DNA of 64,000 bases from an uncultured Methanolobus sp. (GTDB lineage Archaea; Halobacteriota; Methanosarcinia; Methanosarcinales; Methanosarcinaceae): assembly GCF_963667555.1 (NCBI RefSeq), contig NZ_OY763421.1, forward strand, positions 2,001,562-2,065,561, given 5' to 3'. This document shows positions 26,921 to 36,300 of this stretch, one piece after another. The position numbers and the translations under genes are program-made. The number at the start of each line of letters is the position of its first letter. Within the stretch, counting starts at the first letter, position 1. Under the pieces are notes generated by a model. That model saw only the letters and a program-made list of their open reading frames with translations. It was not told where the DNA came from and did no database searches.

Positions 26921-28478
26921 AATTGACCAGAAGGATGTCAATAATGCAGCATGGGCTGCATGTGACACATTCAGAGGAGTTGTTGACCCGGCACAATACA
27001 AGGATTACATCCTTGTTATGTTGTTCCTGAAATACATATCCGATGTGTGGCAGGATCATTATGATTCATACAGGGAACAGTACGGAAATGATGATGCCCG
27101 AATCAGACGCAAGCTGGAACGTGAAAGGTTTGTCCTCCCGGTTGTAAGGTTAGTTGAAACCGATGAGAAAACAGGAGAAGAAACCTTACTGGATGAGTTC
27201 CCTGCTACATATTACAGCCTTTATGACCGCAGAGCTGCTGCCAACATCGGAGAATTGATCAACATCGTCCTTGACCATATTGAAGAATCAAACAAGAGCA
27301 AGCTGGAGGGCGTTTTCCGCAACATTGATTTTAACAGTGAAGCAAACCTCGGAAAAACCAAGGACAGGAACAGGCGTTTGAAGCAGCTTCTGGAAGATTT
27401 CCACAAACCGCAGTTGAATATGAAGCCAAGTCTTGTTTCCGAGGATGTTATCGGAAATACCTACATTTACCTGATAGAGAGATTTGCTTCGGATTCCGGT
27501 AAAAAGGCAGGGGAATTCTTTACCCCGTCAAAGGTTACGGAACTTGTTGCCATGCTGGCAAAGCCAGAACCGGGTGATCGTATATGTGATCCTGCATGCG
27601 GATCCGGTGGTCTTCTGATACAGGCGGGCAGACAGGTAGGTAGCCGTGATTTTGCCCTTTTCGGACAGGAGTCGAATGGCAGTACGTGGGCATTGTGCCG
27701 CATGAATATGTTCCTGCACAGTTTTGACAGCGCTCGAATCGAGTGGTGCGATACACTAAACAGCCCGCTTCTGGTTGAGGACGACCGTTTGATGAAGTTC
27801 AACTGTGTTGTTGCCAATCCGCCTTTCTCACTGGACAAGTGGGGAGCTGAGAATGCAGAAAGCGACCGATATAACAGATTCTGGCGTGGCGTTCCTCCAA
27901 AAAGCAAGGGAGACTGGGCTTTTATCAGCCACATGGTTGAAGTGGCACTGGAAAAAGAAGGACGTGTGGCTGTGGTTGTTCCCCATGGAGTTCTTTTCAG
28001 GGGAGCTAAGGAGGGGGAGATCCGCAGGAAGATGATCGAGGAGAATCTGCTTGATGCGGTAATCGGCCTTCCGGGAAACCTGTTCCCGACCACCAATATT
28101 CCAGTAGCCATTCTGGTATTTGACCGCTCACGGGAAAAGGATGGAGCCAGAGAGAACTGCAAGGATGTTCTTTTCATCGATGCAAGCGGGGATTTTGTGT
28201 CAGGGAAGAACCAGAACACACTTTCGGATGAGCATCTGGCAAGAATCATGGAAGTGTACGATTCCAGAGAGAATGTGGATAAATATGCTCATGTAGCTGA
28301 CTTTGCTGAGATCAGGGAGAACGATTTTAACCTGAATATCCCCCGCTATGTGGACACATTCGAGGAGGAAGAGGAGATCGATATCGATGCTGTCCAGCAG
28401 GAGATCGATGAGCTGGAAAAGGAGCTGGCAGAGGTCAGAGTGAAGATGGCTGAGAAGTTGAGGGTGATCAAGAGATGA
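26910..28478 (+). CDS. hsdM: type I restriction-modification methyltransferase HsdM
   Basis: A 522-aa N6-adenine methyltransferase. It has the helical HsdM N-terminal domain (about 1-135), the AdoMet-binding D-P-A-C-G-S-G-G near residue 223 and the catalytic N-P-P-F near 302, then an acidic coiled C-terminus. The start is placed at the ATG at 26910, which overlaps the upstream stop by 11 bases and follows AGAGGACGAG; the next codon is also ATG. Partner genes are the two hsdS genes and hsdR. Confidence 0.93.
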   Translation: MMNKIDQKDVNNAAWAACDTFRGVVDPAQYKDYILVMLFLKYISDVWQDHYDSYREQYGNDDARIRRKLERERFVLPVVRLVETDEKTGEETLLDEFPATYYSLYDRRAAANIGELINIVLDHIEESNKSKLEGVFRNIDFNSEANLGKTKDRNRRLKQLLEDFHKPQLNMKPSLVSEDVIGNTYIYLIERFASDSGKKAGEFFTPSKVTELVAMLAKPEPGDRICDPACGSGGLLIQAGRQVGSRDFALFGQESNGSTWALCRMNMFLHSFDSARIEWCDTLNSPLLVEDDRLMKFNCVVANPPFSLDKWGAENAESDRYNRFWRGVPPKSKGDWAFISHMVEVALEKEGRVAVVVPHGVLFRGAKEGEIRRKMIEENLLDAVIGLPGNLFPTTNIPVAILVFDRSREKDGARENCKDVLFIDASGDFVSGKNQNTLSDEHLARIMEVYDSRENVDKYAHVADFAEIRENDFNLNIPRYVDTFEEEEEIDIDAVQQEIDELEKELAEVRVKMAEKLRVIKR

Positions 28479-29512
28479 GTGAGAGTGGCAAAAAGTTGAT
28501 CCGCAACAGCACTGCGGAATTTCTCATCTTTACCGGGCAGGCTGGCGAACAGAGCATTGAAGTGAGATACGAAGATGAGACTATCTGGCTATCCCAGAAA
28601 ATGATGGCAACTTTGTTTGAAGTGCATGTCGCAACAATAAATCAACATTTAAAAAACTGCTACGCACAGTTTGAAATTAATAAAAATGAAACTATTAGGA
28701 ATTTCCTAATAGTTCAAACTGAGGGTGGGCGGGAAGTCAAAAGATCGGTCGATTTTTACAATCTTGACGCTGTTATTTCTGTAGGATACAGGGTTAATTC
28801 AATACGTGCAACACAGTTTCGTCAATGGGCTACCAGAGTTTTACATGATTTTGCAATCCGGGGCTATGTGTTGGATAAAAAGCGAATGGAAAATGGCTCA
28901 TTCCTTAACGAAGATTATTTTGAGCATCTTCTTGAGGAAATTCGAGAGATCAGGCTCAGTGAGCGCCGGTTTTACCAGAAGATCACAGATATTTACGCCA
29001 CAAGTGTGGATTACAATAAGAATGCACCTACAACCAAGGTATTTTTTGCAAGAGTACAGAACAAGTTGCATTTTGCCATACATGGACACACAGCAGCCGA
29101 ACTTATTGTGGAGCGAGCAGACAGTACTAAAACTAACATGGGGCTTAGTACCTGGGAAAATGCACCAGATGGTAAGATCTTGAAGGGTGATGTTTCAGTT
29201 GCTAAAAATTATCTTGCAAAAGGTGAACTGGAATCATTAGGACGTATCGTTAACGCCTATCTGGATCTGGCGGAGGAAAGGGCAAGAAGAAGAATACCTA
29301 TGACAATGGAAGATTGGGCTAAACGTCTGGATAAGTTCCTTGAGTTTGATGATCGGGCTGTTCTTCATGACAGTGGAAAAATTACTGCCGATGCTGCTAA
29401 AGAATATGCTGAAAGCGAGTTCCAAAAATACCGAATTGTGCAGGATCGGATGTTTGAATCTGATTTTGACAGAATGATCAAAGATCTGCACAAGAATCCA
29501 AAGTCTGAGTAA
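28475..29512 (+). CDS. rhuM: RhuM family protein
   Basis: A 345-aa RhuM-type protein joined to hsdM by an ATGA overlap. The N-terminal part has the winged-helix-like I-W-L-S-Q-K-M-M-A-x-L-F and T-I-N-x-H-L-K-N motifs; then Y-N-L-D-A-V-I-S-V-G-Y-R-V near residue 94 and F-R-Q-W-A-T near 112, as in phage antirepressor-related proteins. RhuM genes are often found inside type I restriction loci; their role is unresolved. Codons about 72-80 contain a perfect palindrome (28690-28714). Confidence 0.88.
   Translation: MSESGKKLIRNSTAEFLIFTGQAGEQSIEVRYEDETIWLSQKMMATLFEVHVATINQHLKNCYAQFEINKNETIRNFLIVQTEGGREVKRSVDFYNLDAVISVGYRVNSIRATQFRQWATRVLHDFAIRGYVLDKKRMENGSFLNEDYFEHLLEEIREIRLSERRFYQKITDIYATSVDYNKNAPTTKVFFARVQNKLHFAIHGHTAAELIVERADSTKTNMGLSTWENAPDGKILKGDVSVAKNYLAKGELESLGRIVNAYLDLAEERARRRIPMTMEDWAKRLDKFLEFDDRAVLHDSGKITADAAKEYAESEFQKYRIVQDRMFESDFDRMIKDLHKNPKSE
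28690..28714. repeat. intragenic palindrome in rhuM
   Basis: AACTATTAGGAA-T-TTCCTAATAGTT: perfect 12-bp arms with a single-base centre. It encodes the segment T-I-R-N-F-L-I-V within RhuM. This is one of seven palindromic segments between 28.6 and 30.3 kb. Confidence 0.9.
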
Positions 29513-29718
29513 TAACAGGCACAGAGAATATAATGAAATTACCTCAAACAAAATCAGGAAAGCTGGAGTTGGAATCATGAGTCAGAATCAGATTATCGTC
29601 CCACTGGCACGACAATTAAACTGGTCGCATTTTCCAACGATAATCTCCCGGAGAAGCAAATCCTCCAGATTAGCCGTTGCACAGTCTAATGGCTCACAGC
29701 AAGCCAACAATTTAGTAG

Positions 29719-29748
29719 AACCATTTTGCTGGCGTCAGCAAAATGGTT
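29719..29748. repeat. palindrome P1 in decayed region
   Basis: AACCATTTTGCTG-GCGT-CAGCAAAATGGTT, perfect 13-bp arms. In one frame it reads N-H-F-A-G-V-S-K-M-V, the DinD-family motif, though that frame is closed by stops just upstream. Compare P3 at 30019. Confidence 0.88.
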
Positions 29749-29771
29749 TGAGAGTAAATGAAATATTTCCC

Positions 29772-29801
29772 GACCATTTCGAGGAACTCCTCGATATGGA
29801 C
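29772..29801. repeat. palindrome P2 in decayed region
   Basis: ACCAT-TT-CGAGG-aact-CCTCG-AT-ATGG, an imperfect inverted repeat that reads D-H-F-E-E-L-L-D-M. It differs at only a few positions from the palindrome inside dinD at 30258. Confidence 0.8.
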
Positions 29802-29814
29802 ATAACCGGAACTG

Positions 29815-29829
29815 GTCGCAAATTGCGAC
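29815..29829. repeat. palindrome P6, ORF6N-type
   Basis: GTCGCAA-A-TTGCGAC, perfect 7-bp arms. In the frame of the following ORF6N remnant it reads S-Q-I-A-T. It is the partner of the site at 29891. Confidence 0.75.
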
Positions 29830-29851
29830 TGGCTCAGGAAGCAGTCCCTTC

Positions 29852-29971
29852 GATATTATATTCCAGTTAACAGAAGAAGAGTACGAGGTTTTGAGATCAC
29901 AAATTGTGACCTCAAGTTCAGAACGCGATGGATGGCGCTATTCACCTGTGCCATTACAGAACAATGCATAA
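29852..29971 (+). pseudogene. ORF6N domain protein remnant
   Basis: In frame from 29852, the translation D-I-I-F-Q-L-T-E-E-E-Y-E-V-L-R-S-Q-I-V-T-S-S followed by W-R-Y-S-P matches the core of ORF6N domain proteins (phage antirepressor-related DNA-binding proteins). It has no start codon of its own, lacks the usual F-T-E-Q-G continuation and stops at 29969-29971. It is a broken piece left between rhuM and dinD. Confidence 0.7.
29891..29915. repeat. palindrome P5 in ORF6N remnant
   Basis: TTGAGATCACAA-A-TTGTGACCTCAA, 12-bp arms with one mismatched pair. It encodes L-R-S-Q-I-V-T of the ORF6N core. Compared with P6 (TCGCAA-A-TTGCGA), the core TCACAA-A-TTGTGA differs by one base in each arm, and the two changes compensate. 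Confidence 0.85.
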
Positions 29972-30018
29972 CGATGTGGGTTGCAGTATTATGAAGCGGG
30001 AAGGAAATTTGAATCACA

Positions 30019-30048
30019 AACCATTTTCGTGATGTCACGAAAATGGTC
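30019..30048. repeat. palindrome P3 upstream of dinD
   Basis: ACCATTTTCGTGA-TG-TCACGAAAATGGT, perfect 13-bp arms, ending 18 bp before the dinD ATG. In one frame it reads N-H-F-R-D-V-T-K-M-V. The outer arms match P1 while the inner two pairs are swapped in both arms. It could also act as an operator or attenuator for dinD. Confidence 0.88.
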
Positions 30049-30065
30049 CGAGGAGAGGGACAAAC

Positions 30066-30953
30066 ATGAACGAGAAAGATATTGAAAGTGAGCACTATGG
30101 GACATTTGATAGTATAAAGAACATTGATTCTGATGGAAGAGAGTTCTGGACTGCACGAAAACTATCAAAAATCCTGAATTATTCTGAGTACAGGCATTTT
30201 TTACCAGTTGTAGAAAAAGCAAAAGAAGCATGCCAAAATAGTGGTTATGAGATTTCCGACCATTTCGAGGAGTTCCTCGATATGGTCAAGATCGGCTCAG
30301 GAGCTAAGAGAAAAATTGAAGATATCCGGCTTTCCCGCTATGCCTGCTACCTCATAGTTCAAAATGGGGACCCTTCAAAACAAATCATTGCAACGGGACA
30401 AACATATTTTGCGATACAGACACGCAGACAGGAACTTGCAGATGATAAGGAATTTCAGCGTCTGAAAGAAGAAGAGAAACGTTTGTTCCTGCGCAACGAG
30501 ATGCGTGAACATAATAAGCAACTTGTTGAAACTGCTCAGCAAGCCGGAGTAAAATCTACTCTTGATTTCGCAATATTTCAAAACCACGGATATAAAGGTC
30601 TTTATGGAGGACTGGGAGCTAAAGATATTCACCGGCTAAAAGGACTGAAAAGGAATCAGCAGATTCTCGACAATATGGGCAGCACTGAGCTTGCAGCAAA
30701 TCTGTTCCGTGCAACACAGACAGAAGAAAAACTGCGAAGAGAAAAGATACAAGGCAAAACAAAAGCCAACGATACTCATTTTGAAGTGGGTAAAAAAGTT
30801 CGCCAGACTATTGAAGAACTCGGCGGAACCATGCCCGAAAATCTACCAACCCCTGAAGAAGATTTGAAAAAACTGGAACGCCGTGTCAAGTCAGCAGAAA
30901 CGAAGATGATCAAAGGTAGCGAACTGCCGGAGAGGCAGGGGAGTGGAGAATGA
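30066..30953 (+). CDS. dinD: DinD-type protein
   Basis: A 295-aa protein of the DNA-damage-inducible protein D family. Landmarks are F-W-x-A-R-x-L-x2-I-L-x-Y near residue 25, the D-H-F-x5-M segment near 65, I-G-S-G-A-K-R near 76, L-S-R-Y-A-C-Y-L-I near 90 and N-G-D-P-S-K near 101. The N-terminal half is related to Bro-N antirepressors; the C-terminal half is helical and charged. E. coli DinD inhibits RecA filament formation; whether this one does is unknown. It overlaps hsdS by four bases and has GAGGAGAGG upstream. Confidence 0.9.
   Translation: MNEKDIESEHYGTFDSIKNIDSDGREFWTARKLSKILNYSEYRHFLPVVEKAKEACQNSGYEISDHFEEFLDMVKIGSGAKRKIEDIRLSRYACYLIVQNGDPSKQIIATGQTYFAIQTRRQELADDKEFQRLKEEEKRLFLRNEMREHNKQLVETAQQAGVKSTLDFAIFQNHGYKGLYGGLGAKDIHRLKGLKRNQQILDNMGSTELAANLFRATQTEEKLRREKIQGKTKANDTHFEVGKKVRQTIEELGGTMPENLPTPEEDLKKLERRVKSAETKMIKGSELPERQGSGE
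30258..30287. repeat. palindrome P4 inside dinD
   Basis: GACCAT-TT-CGAGG-agtt-CCTCG-AT-ATGGTC, codons 65-74 of dinD, reading D-H-F-E-E-F-L-D-M-V. It is a near copy of P2 in the decayed region. Confidence 0.85.
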
Positions 30954-32239
30954 AGTTGCCTGATGGATGGGGAAAAGAACGTTTGAGCAATATATCAATC
31001 ATTCAGACAGGTATCGCAAAAAATCAAAATACTATCGAAAACTCGATAGAGCTCCCATATCTACGTGTTGCCAATGTGCAGGATGGATTTTTTGATCTTA
31101 ATGAAATTAAAACTATTAGGATTCCACATGAAAAAGTAAAACGTTATAGACTTGTCAGTGGAGATGTATTGCTAACAGAAGGAGGAGATTTTGACAAATT
31201 AGGTAGAGGTGCTGTGTGGTATGAACAAATTAAAGACTGTGTCCATCAAAACCATATTTTCGTAGTTAGACCTAATAAAAAACACATAATTTCTGAGTTT
31301 CTTTCAGCACAAACAGGAAGCACTTATGGAAAAAAATACTTCATTAGTTGTTCAAAACAAAGTACAAATCTTGCCAGCATAAATTCAACGCAACTTAAAG
31401 CATTTCCTGTTATTCTTCCCCCACTCCCCGAACAAAAAGCCATTGCCGACTTACTCTCCACATGGGATGAGGCCATCGAGAAAACTGAAAGGCTGATTCG
31501 GGCGAAGGAGAAGCAGTTTAAGTGGTTGTTAGATTATCTTATTTTCAAACCCTGCCATGAACGAAAATGGAAGGAAGTCAGATTAAATAAGCTTTTTGAG
31601 TCAATGACACAAAAAAATGCCGTTGCTGAAACGAATGTACTTACCACTTCTGCCGAACACGGTTTGGTAAGTCAATTAAAATACTACAAGAAAAGCGTAT
31701 CTGCTAAAGATGTTTCGGGATATTATCTCCTAAAAAAAGGTGATTTTGCATATAATCGGAGCTCATCAAATGGGTATCCCTATGGAGTTATTAAACGGCT
31801 TGATGAAAGTGACCAAGGAGTTCTTTCAACTCTGTATATCTCAATGAGACCTATTTCTGGTCAAGAGATGAACTCCGACTTTTATGTTTACCTCTTTGAA
31901 TCAGGTATCCTCAATCGGAAACTTAGGGGAATTTGTCAGGAAGGCGCAAGAAGCCATGGGCTTCTTAATCTTTCAAAGTCGGATTATTTCGCAATGAAAA
32001 TTCCATATCCTACAATCGAAACCCAAAATGAGGTTGCAGAGATTCTTAATTTAGCAGGAAACGAAATTGAACTTATTCGCTCTACACTTGAAAAATATAA
32101 AACCCAGAAACGCGTCCTGATGCAGAAGATGCTTACAGGCGAGTGGCGGGTTATGTCTGATGTAGTGAAATCCTACGAGGAAAAACACGAAACTCCAAAG
32201 TGTCCCAGAGAAGTGGCACTCAGTGAGTGCCGAATTTAA
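30950..32239 (+). CDS. hsdS: type I restriction specificity subunit HsdS
   Basis: A 429-aa S subunit with two target-recognition domains (about 1-150 and 205-360), each followed by a conserved helical spacer. The first half ends P-L-P-E-Q-K-A-I-A-D-L-L-S and the second P-x-I-E-T-Q-N-E-V-A-E-I-L, both family hallmarks. It sets the DNA sequence recognised by HsdM and HsdR. The ATGA overlap with dinD ties it into the operon. The first domain is more AT-rich than flanking genes, as expected for exchanged recognition domains. Confidence 0.93.
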   Translation: MKLPDGWGKERLSNISIIQTGIAKNQNTIENSIELPYLRVANVQDGFFDLNEIKTIRIPHEKVKRYRLVSGDVLLTEGGDFDKLGRGAVWYEQIKDCVHQNHIFVVRPNKKHIISEFLSAQTGSTYGKKYFISCSKQSTNLASINSTQLKAFPVILPPLPEQKAIADLLSTWDEAIEKTERLIRAKEKQFKWLLDYLIFKPCHERKWKEVRLNKLFESMTQKNAVAETNVLTTSAEHGLVSQLKYYKKSVSAKDVSGYYLLKKGDFAYNRSSSNGYPYGVIKRLDESDQGVLSTLYISMRPISGQEMNSDFYVYLFESGILNRKLRGICQEGARSHGLLNLSKSDYFAMKIPYPTIETQNEVAEILNLAGNEIELIRSTLEKYKTQKRVLMQKMLTGEWRVMSDVVKSYEEKHETPKCPREVALSECRI

Positions 32240-32291
32240 TGCACACTGCGAATGAAGGGAGAGGTAACCAACAATATTCAGAGGTATGACA

Positions 32292-32822
32292 ATGGCAAGG
32301 AGAAGACTGAACTCACTGGAAAAGGCAGAACTAACCACTCTAGTCAAAAAAATGATGGAACTGTCTGATGATAATAAACTCTTTGTCAGGTCAGTACTTG
32401 CAGATAGCGAAGATATTGAAGTTGAGAAGTATAAAAATAAAATATCCCGGGCCCTGAGCTTCAATATAAGAGGGACAAACTTATGGGATATTAAAGAAGC
32501 AAAACGAATCCTCCGATATCTTGTAAAGGCTACCGATGATGCAATGATCCTGACTGATGTTCACATGCATACGGTGAAGGAAGCAAAGAAAATTGTCGAA
32601 GAAATTGGAGACCTTGAAGAACGTGAATATCTTTCGATGGCAAAGTTCTATGAAGACACCATAAACTGGGTTGTCATTGCAGAAAAGCAGGGCCATGATA
32701 TTTCTCATCTGAAGGATGAGCTTTACCAGATCAGACTGGATGCCAGGTATATAGGTTGGGGATACGGTGATGAACTAGCATACCTCTGGACGAAGTATTT
32801 TGGAGAAACAGACGAAGAATAA
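32292..32822 (+). CDS. DUF6155-like protein, tandem paralogue 1
   Basis: A 176-aa, mainly helical protein. The N-terminus (L-N-S-L-E-K-A-E-L-x2-L-V-K-K-M) and the C-terminal Y-I-G-W-G-Y-G-D-E-L segment resemble DUF6155 proteins. The start is the ATG at 32292 because GAGGT lies six bases upstream; the ATG at 32286 touches that site. The next gene is its clear paralogue. They sit between hsdS and hsdR. Function unknown; a regulator or inhibitor of the restriction complex is possible. Confidence 0.7.
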   Translation: MARRRLNSLEKAELTTLVKKMMELSDDNKLFVRSVLADSEDIEVEKYKNKISRALSFNIRGTNLWDIKEAKRILRYLVKATDDAMILTDVHMHTVKEAKKIVEEIGDLEEREYLSMAKFYEDTINWVVIAEKQGHDISHLKDELYQIRLDARYIGWGYGDELAYLWTKYFGETDEE

Positions 32823-32855
32823 GGAAATCATAAAACAGTATTGTGAGGCATGATT

Positions 32856-33386
32856 ATGAGGACTAAAAAGCTGGAGTCACTGGAAAAGGCAGAACTTCTC
32901 ACTCTTGTCAGGAAAATGATAGAAGCGTCTGATGACAATGAACTCCTTGTCAGATCGATCCTTGCAGGGAAACGAGGTATTGATGTTAAAAAATATAAGG
33001 AACAAATATCCCGGGCTCTGAGTTATGATATGAGAAAATCGAAATACTGGGATCTTGAAGAGGCAGCGCGCATTCTCCGGTATGTTGAAAAGGCTACCGA
33101 TGATGCAATGGTCATTGCAGACATCCATGTTTATGCGGCAGTGGAAGGAGAAAAAATCACCGACATGTTCGGGGATATTGACGAAGACTATTACTGTTCC
33201 ATGGAAGATATCTATGGAAATGCTGCAAAATGGGTCGTTGCTGCACAAAAACAGGGAAACGACATATCTGACCTGAAGGAAAGCCTGCACCAGATCATGC
33301 AGGATACCAGATATATCGGATGGGGACACGGCGATGAGATCTCGTGCCTCTGGTCGGAACATTTCGAAGACACAGACAAAGAATAA
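32856..33386 (+). CDS. DUF6155-like protein, tandem paralogue 2
   Basis: A 176-aa protein colinear with its upstream neighbour. Shared segments include S-L-E-K-A-E-L, A-T-D-D-A-M near the middle and R-Y-I-G-W-G near the end, so the pair arose by tandem duplication. GAGG lies seven bases before the chosen ATG at 32856; the ATG at 32850 is too close to it. The stop codon is followed by the strong AAGGAGGAAAC site of hsdR. Confidence 0.7.
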   Translation: MRTKKLESLEKAELLTLVRKMIEASDDNELLVRSILAGKRGIDVKKYKEQISRALSYDMRKSKYWDLEEAARILRYVEKATDDAMVIADIHVYAAVEGEKITDMFGDIDEDYYCSMEDIYGNAAKWVVAAQKQGNDISDLKESLHQIMQDTRYIGWGHGDEISCLWSEHFEDTDKE

Positions 33387-33398
33387 GGAGGAAACATC

Positions 33399-36300
33399 AT
33401 GGACACATTCGAGACAAACGAAAAGATCCTGTCACAAATTCCGGCAGTACAACTTCTCATTAACATGAGTTATGAATACCTGACTCCCTGCGAGGCGCTG
33501 AAGGAAAGGCAGAACCGCACGTCCAATGTGCTCCTTGAGAACATCCTTCGCAGCCAGCTAAAGAAAATAAACCGGATACAGTACAGGGGAAACGAGTACC
33601 TGTTCAGTGAAGAGAACATACAGTCTGCCATCGAGAAACTCAAGAACATAAGGTACGACGGACTGCTGAAAACCAACGAATCCGTATATGATCTCCTGAC
33701 CCTTGGAACAGCAATGGAGCAAACCATCGAAGGCAACTCCAGGAGCTTTAACCTGAACTACATCGACTGGCGAAATCCTGAAAGGAACAGCTTCCATGTA
33801 ACTGTTGAGTACAGTGTCCAGCGCTCCAGAAGCACCGAAACTGTCCGACCGGATATTGTGTTATTCGTCAACGGAATTCCTTTTTCTGTAATTGAATGCA
33901 AAGCACCGCAAATAGACGTTGCCCAAGCAGTATCACAGTCCATCAGGAACCAGAACGACGACCACATTCCAAAACTCTTCACTTACACTCAACTCTTACT
34001 TGCCACAAACAAGAACGATGCAAAATATGCAACAACAGGAAGCGCCACAAAGTTCTGGAGTATCTGGAAAGAAAAACAAACAGAAGCAGGCAATCCTGAA
34101 TTTGAAAAACTTCATGAACTGGTCAACAAGTCTCTGGAAAAAGACATAATTTCAAAAATTGCAGCCACATTTAACATTGAGCCCGAAACACTGGAAAAAG
34201 AGCGTCTTGTTACCGAACAGGACAGAACGATATATTCACTATGCCGTCCTGAAAGGTTGCTGGAACTCGCATGGAAGTTTACCGTGTTTGATGCCGGCAT
34301 CAAGAAAATAGCCAGATACCAGCAGTATTTTGTCATTAGATCAACCCTCAGACGCATAAAACAATTCAAAGAAGACGGAGCCCGCAGAGGAGGAATAATC
34401 TGGCACACACAGGGATCAGGCAAATCACTGACAATGGTAATGCTGGCAAGAAACCTTGCCCTTGATCCTGAAATATTTAACCCCCGTATAGTCCTGGTCA
34501 CAGACAGGGACGACCTTGATAAGCAGCTTGGAAACACATTTGCAGCCTGTGGACTTGAAGCAAACCGCGCCAGCTCCGGACGAAATCTTCTGGAACTTAT
34601 CAGCAACAAAGAATCAGGCATCATAACCACGTTAATTCATAAATTCGACAAAGCCTATGCCGCAGAAAAATACCAGGATGAATCCCCAGACATTTTCGTT
34701 CTTGTCGACGAGAGCCACCGAACACAATTCGGTTCATTCTCTGCACGCATGAGACAGATATTCCCCAATGCATGCTATCTTGGATTCACCGGAACTCCCC
34801 TGATGAAAAAGGAAAAGAACAGCTTCACCAAATTCGGAGGACTTCTAGAACCTCATTATTCCATAACACAGGCAGTCGAGGACGGTGCAGTTGTTCCACT
34901 TCTCTATGAAGGCAGACATGTGGAAATGACCCAGAACCAGGTAGCTGTTGACCTCTGGTTCGAGCGCCATACCCAGGGACTCACCGACGATCAGAAAGCA
35001 GACCTCAAACGCAAATATGCCAGAGCCGAAATGCTCAACAAAGCCGGGCAGGTCATCTACATGCGAGCATTCGACATCAGTGAGCATTACCGTGAGAACT
35101 GGCAGGGAACTGGATTCAAGGCTCAGCTTGTAGCTCCAAGTAAACCTGCTGCCCTGAAATATCATGAATACTTAAGCGAAATTGGCACCGTATCATCAGA
35201 AGTTGTTATTTCCCCACCGGACATGCGTGAAAGTTTCGATGAGACAGATGATGAAGCAACCGACGATGTTGTCAAATTCTGGCAAAAAATGATGAAACGC
35301 TATGGCAATGAAGACGAATACACAAAACAGATCATCAACCAGTTCAAACATGGAAACGACCCCGAAATACTGATAGTAGTAAGCAAACTGCTCACCGGAT
35401 TTGACGCTCCTAAAAATACCGTCCTGTATCTGTGCAGAGTTTTACGGGAACACACCCTTCTCCAGGCTATTGCAAGAGTAAATCGTATTCATGAAGACAA
35501 AGAGTTCGGATTCATCATTGATTACGCAAGCATTCTCGGAGAACTGGACAAAGCCCTGACAATGTACAGCGCATTTGAAGGCTTCGATGAATCTGATCTT
35601 GCAGGTACACTCAGTTCGATAAACAGGGAAATTGAAAAACTACCGGAAAGATACTCAAACCTCTGGGATCTCTTCAAAACAGTAAAACACGCCTATGATG
35701 AAGAAGAATACGAACTTTTACTGGCAGACGAAGAAATCAGAGACGAGTTCTATGCCCGTCTTTCCGAATATTCCAGAAATCTCTCAATTGCTCTTTCTTC
35801 AGACCGCTTTTTATCAGAAACAGACGAGGATATATTATCAAGATACAAAGCCGACCTCCATAAATTCCAATCTCTGAAAAAGTCAGTTAAACTGCGATAT
35901 GCAGAAGCAATTGATTACAGAGATTACGAACCAAAAATTAAGAAGCTTCTGGATACACACATACAGGCAGATGAAGTAATACAGCTCAACAAACCCGTCA
36001 ATATTTTCGATAATGAGATGTTCGATCAGGTAAAGGAAGAACATGGCATCTATGTTACGAAAAAGACCACTGCCTCCCGAGCCGATACGATCGCACATGC
36101 CACCCGGAAAGTTATCATTGAGAAAATGGACACTGACCCTGCCTTCTACGAAAAATTCTCAAAGCTCATACAACAGGTCATTGAAGATTTCAGAGCAAAG
36201 AGGATCTCAGATCTTGACTATTTGATTAAAGTCACAGATATCAGAAACAAAATAGTTGGAAAAGTACATGATAAAGTACCAGATCAACTAATTGATAATG

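Larger units (their letters stand above)
29577..29851 (+). pseudogene. decayed fragments, DUF1016-like start
   Basis: The first 17 codons read I-I-V-P-L-A-R-Q-L-N-W-S-H-F, which resembles the conserved start of DUF1016 (PDDEXK nuclease) proteins, but the rest does not continue the family. Farther on the frame passes through segments like D-H-F-E-E-L-L-D-M from DinD-type genes. An open frame of 97 codons spans it, but I regard it as a mosaic of broken genes rather than a working gene. Confidence 0.45.

Noticed and set aside
29577..29870. 97-codon frame as a functional gene
   Set aside because: Only the first 17 codons resemble a known family; the rest is a mosaic crossing palindromes and other gene fragments.
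31111..31132. Segment in hsdS similar to the rhuM palindrome (AACTATTAGGA)
   Set aside because: Only one arm is present, so there is no palindrome; probably chance in AT-rich coding DNA.
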